From RPQK01 sp041946865 (lineage in GTDB: Bacteria > Acidobacteriota > UBA6911 > RPQK01), in the NCBI GenBank assembly GCA_041946865.1, contig JBHGBF010000051.1:1-25512 (forward strand): 25,512 bases of DNA. The letters are read 5' to 3'. Under the pieces are notes generated by a model. The model did no database searches. It saw only the letters and a list, made by a program, of their open reading frames with translations, and was not told the origin of the DNA. Shown here piece after piece: positions 14,336-22,234 of the stretch (its first letter is position 1; every line of letters begins with the position of its first letter). The position numbers and the translations under genes are program-made.

Positions 14336-15076
14336 CTAAACCGCCGCCTCTGCCGGCCCTACCCCGATCCCGCCGCGCATGTAGTCGAGGTAGAGGTGCT
14401 CCAGGTTTTCGTATCTCAGCTCTTCCTTGGTCCGCTCCATGACTTTTCGGCCCTCCTTCATAATCCCGACCCGGTCTGCCAGTTCTTTGGCGCGGAAAAT
14501 GTCATGTGTGGACATCAGGATCGCTTTGCCCCGCTTGCGGAGATCAACCAGCGTTTCGCAAAATTCCGCTGCGGCCTTCGGGTCCAGTCCCGATGTCGGC
14601 TCGTCGAGGAACAGGGCCGGGGCGTCTTTGATCATGGCGATTGCGATTCCCAGTTTCTGCCTCATGCCTTTGCTGAACTCCTTAACGCGCTGGTCAAAGG
14701 CCTTTTCGGGCAGTCCGACGTTACGCATGACGCGGTAGTAGTCCTCTTTCTTCAGATCCCGGCGGCCGGCGAGCCTGGCGAAGAAATCAAGGTTCTGGCG
14801 CGCCGTGAAGGTGGCGTAAAGCATGACGTTCTCGGACACGTACGCCACGTACTTCTTCGCTTCGAGCGGGTCTCGGGTCACGTCGATGCCGTTGATCAGG
14901 GCCTCCCCGGCGGTCGGTTCGATAAAATTCAGGAACAGGTTGATCGTGGTTGTCTTGCCGGCGCCGTTTGCGCCTAAAAGGCTGTAGATTTCGCCGGGTT
15001 CAACTTTCAGGTTCAAGGCATCAAGCGCCAGGATCCCGTCTTCATACCGCTTGCTCAAATTTCGTGCTTCAATCAT
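14336..15076 (-). CDS. ABC transporter ATP-binding protein (ABC-2 exporter type)
   Basis: A 246-residue cytoplasmic ATPase. Walker A is GANGAGKTT (35-43), the Q-loop region is YVSENVMLY (Glu in place of Gln, as in several DrrA-type exporters), the signature FSKGMRQKL is at 134-142, Walker B is ALFLDEPTSGLD (154-165) and the H-loop His191 is in STHD. It should energise one or more of the three permeases downstream. The start has GGAGG 9 nt upstream, and that Shine-Dalgarno contains the stop codon of the preceding gene, so translation is probably coupled. It is the only ATPase gene of the operon. Confidence 0.93.
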   Translation of the reverse strand: MIEARNLSKRYEDGILALDALNLKVEPGEIYSLLGANGAGKTTTINLFLNFIEPTAGEALINGIDVTRDPLEAKKYVAYVSENVMLYATFTARQNLDFFARLAGRRDLKKEDYYRVMRNVGLPEKAFDQRVKEFSKGMRQKLGIAIAMIKDAPALFLDEPTSGLDPKAAAEFCETLVDLRKRGKAILMSTHDIFRAKELADRVGIMKEGRKVMERTKEELRYENLEHLYLDYMRGGIGVGPAEAAV

Positions 15077-15082
15077 GCCGTA

Positions 15083-16615
15083 TTACCTCCGGGTCAGCTT
15101 TACGCCGAAAATCACAATCCCGAGCAGGATTGCCAAAAGCCCCCCGACCAGACCGGCCGTAGCCCACAAGTTAGCCGGCGCCTGGACACTCACCCGATAG
15201 ATCTTGTCCTCGGTCGGAACACGCCTGTTATAGGCAAAGCTTTCGCTCTTGATACGCACCTCATAGTCGCCGACCTCGACGTCCGCAGGCGGCAGGATCC
15301 GAAGCCTGATGCCGGCTTCACGGTTGATTTCAAGCGAGGGAATCATGTCCGGCGTGACTTCGACTTTCCAACCGACTGGGAACTCCGTCGTGAGCTTTAC
15401 ATTGTCGAGCGTGCGCGTGCCGGTGTTGCGCACGGTGATCGTCGTTTCGACTGTTTCTCCCGTCTGGATTTCCGAAGAAAGACTGGTCGCCGAGACTTCA
15501 ATTCGACCAACGCCGCGCGGAATGGCGGTCAGATGAAGGTAGCCGATCCGGCTCGCCTGGAGCTCGGCCGGCGAATAAGCCCGGTCCTGGCCAAAGCCGG
15601 CTGCCTGCTGGTCGTTCATCACCGCAGCCCAGAATTCGAGCGGCCGGTCGATCGGGACAGCCTGATCCGCATGCTCCGGGAAGAAGAGCCTCAAGCCAAG
15701 CTGCTGTTGTGTGACTCCCGCCGGAAAGTTGATCTGAGACAGACGTGCCTGAGTGGCGGGGTCTATGAAGCTGTAACTGATCTGCCTGGGCAGGTTCAAA
15801 ACACGCAGCTGAAAGCTCCGAACGTCTACGGTCGACCGTTCCAGCTTGAGGTCGTACGTCACCTGGCCACCGAGGTCTGCTTCCTGGGAAATCTGGGTCG
15901 AGGAAACGCTGACGACGCTTTCGGTCTCCGCCTGCTCGAGCTGAATATCCAGCTCCTGGCGCTGTCCCTTGTACGCGGCCGCTACCATGACGCTTTGGAC
16001 ATCCCGCAGCAGCTGGAACTGCATGGTCCTTTCCTGGCCATACTTCAGCTCGGTCACATGCACCTCATAGGGCAGAGCAATGGTGGTTCCCCGGGTCTCG
16101 ACTTGTCCCGCTTCGGTACTCCCGCCGACCGCCTTCAGCGAGATGAAGATGTCCTGGATGTCCCGCTTGCGCAGCTCGGCCGGAATAGGATCAGCCCCCT
16201 CGAAGTTGTTCAGGAGCTGGAACTGCGAATCATCGAAAGTGGGAGTGAGGTTGACAATGGTCAGGCGGACGAACTTCCGCCCATCCCGCGTCTGGGATTT
16301 GACCGCCTCTTTCACCGAGATCCTGGGCTGGAGGCTCAGCAAAGCCAGGACCGCCTGCTGGTAGTTCAGCTGTGCCGTGTCGACAGCCGTCTGAGCGATG
16401 TCCAAATCTTTTTTGGCCACCAGGCGCTGCTCAAACAGGCCGCGTACGCGTTCCAGCTCAGCGCGGCTGCTCTTGAGCTCGATCTGACGGCGCCGCACCT
16501 CGAGGAAACGTCTTTGCTCGTCGGATATAGTGCTCTGATCCGCCTGAGCAATTAACGGAGCAATCAGGGCTAGAAAGAGTACCAGGCCGAAAAGCCGTCG
16601 TGATGATCGTGTCAC
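15083..16615 (-). CDS. Exported coiled-coil/NEW3-domain protein with C-terminal membrane anchor
   Basis: A 510-residue protein. The signal peptide is at about 1-25 (RLFGLVLFLALIAPLIAQA). An alpha-helical segment at 30-95 (RAELERVRGLFEQRLVAKKDLDIAQTAVDTAQLNYQQAVL) resembles the hairpin of HlyD/MacA-type periplasmic adaptors. A beta-rich middle follows. A NEW3-like domain (NPCBM-associated, about 375-470) shows TGETVETTITVRNTGTRTLDNVKLTTEFPVGWKV. A C-terminal TM (about 486-506) ends in KLTRR, placing the bulk outside the cytoplasm. It starts with GTG and has no Shine-Dalgarno. The predicted start of transcription from the upstream -24/-12 element is only 2 nt before it. As first gene of the exporter operon it may be an accessory or adaptor subunit. 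That role is inferred. Confidence 0.75.
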   Translation of the reverse strand: MTRSSRRLFGLVLFLALIAPLIAQADQSTISDEQRRFLEVRRRQIELKSSRAELERVRGLFEQRLVAKKDLDIAQTAVDTAQLNYQQAVLALLSLQPRISVKEAVKSQTRDGRKFVRLTIVNLTPTFDDSQFQLLNNFEGADPIPAELRKRDIQDIFISLKAVGGSTEAGQVETRGTTIALPYEVHVTELKYGQERTMQFQLLRDVQSVMVAAAYKGQRQELDIQLEQAETESVVSVSSTQISQEADLGGQVTYDLKLERSTVDVRSFQLRVLNLPRQISYSFIDPATQARLSQINFPAGVTQQQLGLRLFFPEHADQAVPIDRPLEFWAAVMNDQQAAGFGQDRAYSPAELQASRIGYLHLTAIPRGVGRIEVSATSLSSEIQTGETVETTITVRNTGTRTLDNVKLTTEFPVGWKVEVTPDMIPSLEINREAGIRLRILPPADVEVGDYEVRIKSESFAYNRRVPTEDKIYRVSVQAPANLWATAGLVGGLLAILLGIVIFGVKLTRR

Positions 16616-16627
16616 GACCAGGGTCTT

Positions 16628-16643
16628 GGCAAGAACCGTGCCG
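16628..16643 (-). promoter_or_regulatory. Sigma54 (-24/-12) promoter of the ABC export operon
   Basis: Read on the minus strand the site is CGGCACG-GTTC-TTGCC. It matches the RpoN consensus TGGCACG-N4-TTGCW at 10 of 12 defined positions, including the invariant GG (-24) and GC (-12) with exact spacing. Predicted transcription begins near 16617, 2 nt before the GTG of the NEW3 gene. Two matching dyads lie about 100 and 120 bp upstream, where enhancer sites for NtrC-class activators are expected. Confidence 0.6.
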
Positions 16644-16706
16644 ATTCGTCTAGTGGCGGGGATTCAGTAATAGTGCGGGTTGTAACGGCGTAGGCAGCGA
16701 CGATAC

Positions 16707-16744
16707 GGATAACGCGTTACCCCGAGGTGGGTAAGCGATTACCC
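16707..16744 (-). promoter_or_regulatory. Tandem dyads, candidate enhancer sites for an NtrC-class activator
   Basis: Two copies of one inverted repeat occur: GGGTAA-tcgc-TTACCC (16744-16729) and GGGTAA-cgcg-TTATCC (16722-16707) on the minus strand. Their centres are 22 bp apart, about two helical turns, and about 98 and 120 bp upstream of the predicted start of the sigma54 promoter. The 22-bp phasing and shared half-sites fit cooperative dimer binding. They also lie 10-50 bp past the stop of the TonB-dependent receptor gene, so a role as terminator hairpins is possible, but there is no T-tract. Confidence 0.5.
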
Positions 16745-16754
16745 AGCAGTCTTC

Positions 16755-18617
16755 CTATCGCGCTCCTATATCGAAGGCGATGCCTCCGTGGACCAGGCGC
16801 GGCGAGCCGACTTGTTCCACCGGGGTCCGGCCCACAGCGTACTTGCGGTCGAACAAGTTCTCGACGGCGACGAAGAGTCGCAAATTGGGCGCCGCCGCAC
16901 GGCTGATCAGGCCGTCGACGACGAAGTAGCCTGGAAGAACCAGGCTATTCAGATCATCTTCGAACTGCCGGCCGATCCAACGCGACTGCACGGTCGCCGT
17001 CACGCCCCGCCTGTACTCGAAGGCCAGCACCGCCTGATGTGCCGGCGCCTGTGGGACTTTGAGCGAGCTCCCTTTCACTGCGGCCGCGGAGTAAAGATAT
17101 CCGGCACGAAAGGCGTAAACCTCGTAATCCAGGATCAGCTCATGCTCGAGGCCCGCGGCTGCGATCCCGCCCAGATTCATTCGTTGTCGCAGCACTTGGG
17201 TGGGCGTCGTGGAGAGTGTGACGTTGGCGACCGGGTTTTGGAGGGAGTTCCAGAACGCATTCACCCGGACCAGCACGCGCCGGTTGGGGTGAAAGTCAGT
17301 CCCCGCTTCGCCGCCCCAAAGATACTCCTCTCCCAGTCGAGGGTTTGCCAGTGTCTCGACATTACCGACCCGGAAGGGCCGATACAGCTCGTTCAACGTC
17401 GGAGATCGGAAACCTCTATAGGCGGACGTGCGGACAGTCACCCAGTCATGAAGACGCCACACCACCCCGGCCCGCGGATTGACGCTCGTCTGGGTCTTTT
17501 CGTTCTGCCAGACATCCAGGCGGGCGCCGATCAGGAAATCAAGTGACGGCGTCACGGGCAGAAGAGCCTGCCCAAACAGCCCGGCCAGGTTCTGGTGATA
17601 ACGGTCCCATCCGGCACCTCTCCAATCAAGTCCGACGACAAACAGCGAGGCCGGCCGCCAGGTCCAGGCAGCTCCGAAAGCACGCGAGGGTATCTCCTGA
17701 CGACTGGTCAGGAATTCAGAAGAGCGATCCGCAGAGACGCGGGAGAAGTTGCTCGCGAAGAGCTCAGACTGCGCATAAAGGCGCCCATCCCAGTGTTCTC
17801 TTTCAATGCCGACGTCAAAAAGCGCCAGCCTTGACCGGTTGGTCTGCAGCCGGGTCCCGTTGTTTCGGGATTCGCGAAACAGGTTCAGGCCGGCATGAAA
17901 AGACTTGTAGTAAGCCCGGCCAAAAAAGGTCTGAAAAGCGGAGCCGGCCGGGACGTCTACGTGCCCCCGCGCTTCTTTCCGGACCAGATCGTAGCCGGAG
18001 CTGTCGAACAGACGTCCCGATAGCAAGTACCTCCAGTTGCCCTTTTGATCGGTTACCGCCAGATCCAGGTCTGCAATCCCCGCATTGCCCGCCTGGCCGC
18101 GAAGGGACAAAGAACGGCCAACCGGCGGCCGTGAGACCAGTTGAATCGTGCCACCGAGGGCGGAGTTCCCGTAAAGCTGGCTCGTGGCGCCGTGGACCAC
18201 TTCAACCCGGTCGAGCGCCGTCGCCGGGAGGCGATTCCAGTAGACCCACCCGCCGACGGGGTCATTCATGGGAATGCCGTCGAGCAGCACGAGCGAGCGT
18301 CCGGCGCCGCTCGGCCCGATGCCGCGCAAGGAAACACCCTGAGTCGTCGGATGGGCGACGAGACTGCTCGATCGCCGGAAGAGGGAAAAACCGGGCACCG
18401 ACCGGAGCAGGTCATCGAGCTCCAGAAATGGGGAGTTAGCAATCTGTTCCGACGGAACGACCGTCACCAGCGAGACCGCTTCAGAGACCGGCTGTTCAAC
18501 CCTCGCCGCAGTGACGACAACTTCTTCAGCGGGACCTGCCGGCGGCGACTTGGTCTGCGTTTGCTCATCCTGGGCGACTGCCATTAAGAGGGCGAAGATG
18601 AGGACCGGTAATTGCAT
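16755..18617 (-). CDS. TonB-dependent receptor (BtuB/iron-complex type)
   Basis: A 620-residue outer-membrane receptor, complete and of BtuB-like length. A short signal peptide (MQLPVLIFALLMAVAQ) is followed by a TonB box, EEVVVTAAR (about 32-40). The plug domain (about 45-155) shows LLRSVPGFSLFRRSSS, TTQGVSLRGIGPSGAGRSLVLLDGIPMNDPVGG and VEVVHGATSQLYGNSALGGTIQLVSR. The 22-strand barrel includes FRSPTLNELYRPFRVG and the late VAVENLFDRKYAVGRTP. It would import a scarce ligand such as a metal chelate or cobalamin. No cobalamin riboswitch or Fur-box-like sequence was seen upstream, so the ligand is open. It starts 6 bp after the DUF4112 gene and is probably cotranscribed with it. Confidence 0.92.
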   Translation of the reverse strand: MQLPVLIFALLMAVAQDEQTQTKSPPAGPAEEVVVTAARVEQPVSEAVSLVTVVPSEQIANSPFLELDDLLRSVPGFSLFRRSSSLVAHPTTQGVSLRGIGPSGAGRSLVLLDGIPMNDPVGGWVYWNRLPATALDRVEVVHGATSQLYGNSALGGTIQLVSRPPVGRSLSLRGQAGNAGIADLDLAVTDQKGNWRYLLSGRLFDSSGYDLVRKEARGHVDVPAGSAFQTFFGRAYYKSFHAGLNLFRESRNNGTRLQTNRSRLALFDVGIEREHWDGRLYAQSELFASNFSRVSADRSSEFLTSRQEIPSRAFGAAWTWRPASLFVVGLDWRGAGWDRYHQNLAGLFGQALLPVTPSLDFLIGARLDVWQNEKTQTSVNPRAGVVWRLHDWVTVRTSAYRGFRSPTLNELYRPFRVGNVETLANPRLGEEYLWGGEAGTDFHPNRRVLVRVNAFWNSLQNPVANVTLSTTPTQVLRQRMNLGGIAAAGLEHELILDYEVYAFRAGYLYSAAAVKGSSLKVPQAPAHQAVLAFEYRRGVTATVQSRWIGRQFEDDLNSLVLPGYFVVDGLISRAAAPNLRLFVAVENLFDRKYAVGRTPVEQVGSPRLVHGGIAFDIGAR

Positions 18618-18623
18618 GATCCA

Positions 18624-19139
18624 CTAAAACAACCGGAACGATGACAGCACTGTAATCGCCAGCAGGACGCCGCCCACTATCAGCGTACCAAGAATTGCGA
18701 GCAGCACCACTAGCCACGCCCAGTCGCCGAAGGAGGGTCGGTGTCGCCCTGAGGCGTGTCTATCCAAAAGGTCCAGATTCTTCTGGTTGGCCTTGAAAGC
18801 GAAATCGAACAAATCGCCGATCAACGGAAGGCTGCCGAGCAGGTAGTCGACGGCGACATTGAAAACCATGCGACCGATGACGATCTTCGGAAGCCCGTAC
18901 CGCACCGACGCCATCACGATATAGGCGGACATGACGGCCGCCAGCGCATCGCCGGCGCCGGGCAGGAGGAGGCCGATGATCGGTTCGAGTCCGAACCGGA
19001 TAGTGGTTCCGGGGATGCGGAAGACCTGGTCGAGGTAATGCGAGAGCCGGGCGAGACCCTGATCCACCTGCTTTGCCTTCGGCTGGAGCTCTGGCTCCTC
19101 CTCCGGGAGGCGATACCGCCGGGAGGCGTATGGTCGCAT
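18624..19139 (-). CDS. DUF4112 family membrane protein
   Basis: A 171-residue protein. The central region, LDQVFRIPGTTIRFGLEPIIGLLLPGAGDALAAVMSAYIVMASVRYGLPKIVIGRMVFNVAVDYLLGSLPLIGDLFDFAFKANQKNLDLL (about 37-125), is the DUF4112 signature, with the repeated pattern (P)G-x-GD and PLIGDLFD. A C-terminal TM is at about 139-163. The N-terminus is short and charged. Function of the family is unknown. An AATAAT box lies 6 nt before the ATG, overlapping the spacer GGAGAG, which could be a Shine-Dalgarno or part of a leaderless promoter. It is divergent from the HAD gene (59 bp apart) and is followed by the receptor. Confidence 0.85.
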   Translation of the reverse strand: MRPYASRRYRLPEEEPELQPKAKQVDQGLARLSHYLDQVFRIPGTTIRFGLEPIIGLLLPGAGDALAAVMSAYIVMASVRYGLPKIVIGRMVFNVAVDYLLGSLPLIGDLFDFAFKANQKNLDLLDRHASGRHRPSFGDWAWLVVLLAILGTLIVGGVLLAITVLSSFRLF

Positions 19140-19198
19140 CTCTCCATTATTCCAAAAAACCGGCGAAGCTGGGACAATACCCGGACAAAGCAGGACGC

Positions 19199-19879
19199 AT
19201 GATACGAGCGGCTATTTTCGACATGGATGGGGTGTTGACCGATTCGGAACCGGTTATCTGTTCCGCTGCGACGCAGATGTTTCGGGAAAAGGGCCTGAGC
19301 GTTTGTCCTGAAGATTTTCGTCCCTTCGTCGGCACTGGGGAAAACAGGTATATCGGCGGAGTCGCGGAAAAGTATGGCCTGGTTCTTGACATCGCGACGG
19401 CGAAACGCCGGACGTACGAGATTTACCTGGAGCTGGTGGAGCAAGGAATCGATGCCTTTCCGGGTGCGGTGGAGCTGGTTTCGCAATGCCGGGAATCCGG
19501 CCTTCTGCTGGCGGTCGCTTCAAGTGCCGACCGGATCAAGATCGAGGCGAACCTGAGGAAAATCGGGCTGCCTTGGGAAAGCTGGGACACTGTAGTCACC
19601 GCCGAGGATGTTCGCCACACGAAGCCGGCCCCCGATATCTTCCTTGCCGCCGCCGGGCGCCTGGAGCTCGCCCCCGGCGATTGCTGCGTGGTCGAAGATG
19701 CCCCGAACGGAGTGGCTGCGGCAAAGGCCGCGGGGATGAGATGTGTCGCGGTGGCGCAGACCTTCCCGGCCGAGCAACTCGCGGCGGCGGATCTTGTGCG
19801 CCCCGATCTGGCAAGTGTCACGGTCGACGACCTGATCGGGCAGTCCAAGAGCCGCGCTCGTTCTAACGCGAAACCCTGA
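19199..19879 (+). CDS. HAD-superfamily hydrolase, beta-phosphoglucomutase/CbbY-like
   Basis: A 226-residue cytoplasmic HAD enzyme with a helical cap. Motif I is FDMDGVLTDSEP (Asp8 nucleophile, Asp10 acid/base), motif II is ASSADR (Ser109), motif III is Lys142 (HTKPAPDIF) and motif IV is EDAPNG (Glu166, Asp167). The cap carries FVGTGENRYIGGVAEKYG, which resembles the HAD domain of plant SOQ1 and bacterial CbbY-like phosphatases. The ATG at 19199, preceded by AGGA, begins the fold exactly. A longer in-frame extension to 19073 would overlap the divergent gene and is rejected. It is either a sugar-phosphate phosphatase or a phosphomutase. Proximity to GH13 and GH3 sequences suggests sugar metabolism. 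Confidence 0.9.
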   Translation: MIRAAIFDMDGVLTDSEPVICSAATQMFREKGLSVCPEDFRPFVGTGENRYIGGVAEKYGLVLDIATAKRRTYEIYLELVEQGIDAFPGAVELVSQCRESGLLLAVASSADRIKIEANLRKIGLPWESWDTVVTAEDVRHTKPAPDIFLAAAGRLELAPGDCCVVEDAPNGVAAAKAAGMRCVAVAQTFPAEQLAAADLVRPDLASVTVDDLIGQSKSRARSNAKP

Positions 19880-19972
19880 AATATGGGTTCGGCGATGCGA
19901 CTGAAGCAAGCGCCGCATAGGCCCAGCATTTTTAAAGCAGGCGTACACTATCGGCCACGGGAAGGAGAGGCG

Positions 19973-20062
19973 ATGTCACTGAACATCGAAGTCTGGCAGC
20001 GGGACGCCACCACAAAGCGCGCTGTCTTTACGGCGAAAATGCAGCAGGACGAGAGCCGCTAA
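19973..20062 (+). CDS. 29-residue orphan ORF with strong ribosome-binding site
   Basis: ATG at 19973 follows GAAGGAGAGGCG, an excellent Shine-Dalgarno, and the frame reads MSLNIEVWQRDATTKRAVFT and nine further residues to TAA. It ends 2 bp before the stop of the convergent GH3 remnant. It is not recognisable and has no membrane segment. The good start and abrupt end suggest a gene truncated by the rearrangement that also left the GH3 fragment, though a real small protein is possible. Confidence 0.4.
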   Translation: MSLNIEVWQRDATTKRAVFTAKMQQDESR

Positions 20063-20064
20063 TC

Positions 20065-20568
20065 CTACATTTCGTACAGCCCGGGAATGGATACTGGCAA
20101 TCGCCCCGTTGGCGCCGTCTTGCCGCACAGCACCTTGGATAACGCTTCCAGGGCCGGCGGCAAGAGGCTATAGGTGCAAAGGTAAGTGGGGGCGGCCGGG
20201 TAGCTCCGCAAGTCATACGGCATCCGCAAAGCAACGGCGATGACCCGGACGCCGTGTTTCAGCAGCAGATCCACCAAAGCCGCCTGGCCGGGATGGTTCG
20301 TCGCATTTATCGTGCCGACGATGACCAGGTCGTAATCCCGAACGTGAGCGACTGCTGCCCGCAGCTCGGTTTCAGGGAGATCCAGAGCAACCAGGATCTC
20401 GTCTACTCCGGGGTGGAAGCAGCGCAGCGAAGAGGCTATCGAGGGCGCCAGATAGGACGATGTGTCCGCGGGCGTCAGGTCCTTGGGCCGCGGGATGATT
20501 ATGGCCACCTTGGCGGAGCGCGGCAGATCCAGCGGAAGCAGGCAGGCCTGGTGCAGGACGAAGTGCAA
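20065..20568 (-). pseudogene. Remnant of glycoside hydrolase family 3: C-terminal domain only
   Basis: The frame encodes about 167 residues matching the C-terminal alpha/beta domain of NagZ-like GH3 beta-N-acetylhexosaminidases: LLPLDLPRSAKVAIIIPRP...DTSSYLAPS, YDLVIVGTINATNHPGQAALVDLLL, VIAVALRMPYDLRSYP, TYLCTYS and the terminal GKTAPTGRLPVSIPGLYEM. The N-terminal TIM barrel with the catalytic residues, about 330 residues, is absent. An in-frame TGA lies 18 nt upstream of the first possible start, a TTG at 20568 with no Shine-Dalgarno. No GH3 catalytic sequence is found in other frames before the GH13 gene. It is most likely a decayed gene, and a stand-alone domain is less likely. Confidence 0.75.
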
Positions 20569-20636
20569 ATGCCGGCCGGCCCATCACTGCCGCTCCGCCC
20601 CTGATACCCACCAAAGGCCAGCGCGAGGAGTCACGC

Positions 20637-20642
20637 TAAAAT
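20637..20642 (+). promoter_or_regulatory. Putative -10 box of the GH13 gene, leaderless
   Basis: TAAAAT (5 of 6 to TATAAT) ends 6 nt before the ATG at 20649, so transcription would start at or next to the start codon. There is no Shine-Dalgarno and no clear -35. The same arrangement is seen before arsR and the Oar-like gene. Confidence 0.35.
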
Positions 20643-20648
20643 ATCCAG

Positions 20649-22229
20649 ATGCCTAAGCTCCATTGGTGGCAGGAAGGTGTGATCTACCAGATCTACCCTC
20701 TGTCTTTTCAGGACAGTAACGGTGACGGTCAAGGGGATTTGCCGGGAATTACCAGTCGGCTTGATTACCTCGAGTGGCTGGGTGTCGACGCTGTCTGGCT
20801 CTCGCCCATCTATCCCTCGCCCATGGCGGATTGCGGGTACGACGTCTCCAACTACACAGACGTCAATCCCGTGTTCGGCACCCTGGCGGATCTGGACCGT
20901 CTGATTGCACAGGCGCATCGGCGCGGGTTACGACTGCTGCTGGACGTGGTTCCGAATCACACCTCGGATCAACACCCCTGGTTCCAGGAATCTCGCAGGT
21001 CACGAGACAATCCCAAGAGGTCCTGGTACATCTGGAAGGACGGTTCTCCCGATCGGCCGCCCAACAACTGGCTCAGCGTGTTTGGCGGAAGCGCCTGGGA
21101 ATGGGACAAGCCAACCGCTCAGTATTACTACCATGCGTTTCTGAAGGAACAGCCGGACCTTAACTGGCGCCATCCCGAGGTGCAGCAGGCCATGCTCGAT
21201 GCCATCAGATTCTGGCTGGATCGTGGGGTGGACGGATTCCGGATCGACGTGATCTGGCACATGATCAAGGACTCGCTCTTCCGTGACAACCCGGCCAATC
21301 CCCAGTACACGCCGGATCAATCACCGTACCTCAGCCTGCTGACCACTTACTCGGCTGATCGCCCGGAAGTCCACGAGGTGATCAAGAGGATCCGAGAGGT
21401 TGTTGACGCGTACGAGGAACGAGTTCTTCTCGGGGAAATCTACCTCCCGGTGGAAAGGACCGTCGAGTACTACGGAGAAGAAGGCTCGGGACTGCATCTG
21501 CCCTTCAATTTCCAACTGATCCAGCTTCCCTGGGACGCAGTTGCCATCAGCCGGGCAATCGAGCAGTATGAGCGCGTCCTTCCTGCCTATGGATGGCCGA
21601 ACTGGGTGCTAGGCAACCACGACAAGCCGCGCGTCGCCAACCGGATCGGCCCGCGCCAGGCGCGCGTTGCCGCGATGCTGCTCTTGACCCTGCGCGGGAC
21701 GCCCACCATTTACTACGGCGAAGAAATCGGGATGGCGAATGCCGACATCCCGCCCGAACTGGTCCGGGACACGCGAGGGATCAGGCAGCCCGGACGCGGT
21801 CGTGATCCGGTTCGCACGCCCATGCAGTGGAGCAGTGAGCGTCATGCGGGTTTCACGGTTGGCTCTCCGTGGCTGCCGGTCCATCCGCACTACCCGTCGA
21901 TCAACGTGAATCGTCAGTGCGCCGAGTCAACCTCAATGCTGGCGCTCTACCGCCGGCTGATCCAGCTCAGGCGCTCGGAGCCCGCTTTGACTCGAGGTTC
22001 CTACCAAGGCCTCGCGGCACCGGCGGGAGTCATTACGTATCTGCGAGAGGCGGAAGGCAAGAGGTTCCTGGTCGCGCTCAACCTCGCTTCCCGGCCACAA
22101 ACCATTCCTTTGGACGACATGTCCGGCCGGATCATTGTCTCGACCAGCCTGGGTACCGACGCCCCGCCCGTCGCGGGGTCGCTCGGACTCCGGGCGGACG
22201 AGGGAGTGATCGTGGAAGTGACAGGTTGA
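20649..22229 (+). CDS. GH13 alpha-glucosidase / oligo-1,6-glucosidase-like
   Basis: A 526-residue alpha-amylase-superfamily enzyme with no signal peptide, so cytoplasmic. The (beta/alpha)8 barrel has the four conserved regions: DVVPNHTSD (about 99-107), GFRIDVIWH with nucleophile Asp200, GEIYLP with acid/base Glu263, and GNHDKPR with Asp325. DSNGDGQGDLPGI (22-34) is the region that binds calcium in oligo-1,6-glucosidases. A C-terminal beta domain follows from about 440. The sequence pattern points to exo-acting alpha-glucosidases of the GH13_17/23/30 type, which cleave maltose, isomaltose or sucrose-like substrates, or transglucosylate. It lies next to a HAD enzyme that could be a phosphoglucomutase or phosphatase. 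It converges with the next gene, only 5 bp apart and with no visible terminator. Confidence 0.93.
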   Translation: MPKLHWWQEGVIYQIYPLSFQDSNGDGQGDLPGITSRLDYLEWLGVDAVWLSPIYPSPMADCGYDVSNYTDVNPVFGTLADLDRLIAQAHRRGLRLLLDVVPNHTSDQHPWFQESRRSRDNPKRSWYIWKDGSPDRPPNNWLSVFGGSAWEWDKPTAQYYYHAFLKEQPDLNWRHPEVQQAMLDAIRFWLDRGVDGFRIDVIWHMIKDSLFRDNPANPQYTPDQSPYLSLLTTYSADRPEVHEVIKRIREVVDAYEERVLLGEIYLPVERTVEYYGEEGSGLHLPFNFQLIQLPWDAVAISRAIEQYERVLPAYGWPNWVLGNHDKPRVANRIGPRQARVAAMLLLTLRGTPTIYYGEEIGMANADIPPELVRDTRGIRQPGRGRDPVRTPMQWSSERHAGFTVGSPWLPVHPHYPSINVNRQCAESTSMLALYRRLIQLRRSEPALTRGSYQGLAAPAGVITYLREAEGKRFLVALNLASRPQTIPLDDMSGRIIVSTSLGTDAPPVAGSLGLRADEGVIVEVTG

Positions 22230-22234
22230 AGGGT

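Noticed and set aside
19140..19198. Cobalamin riboswitch for the receptor operon
   Set aside because: Only 59 bp lie upstream of the operon, too short for the riboswitch, and no B12-box-like sequence was seen.
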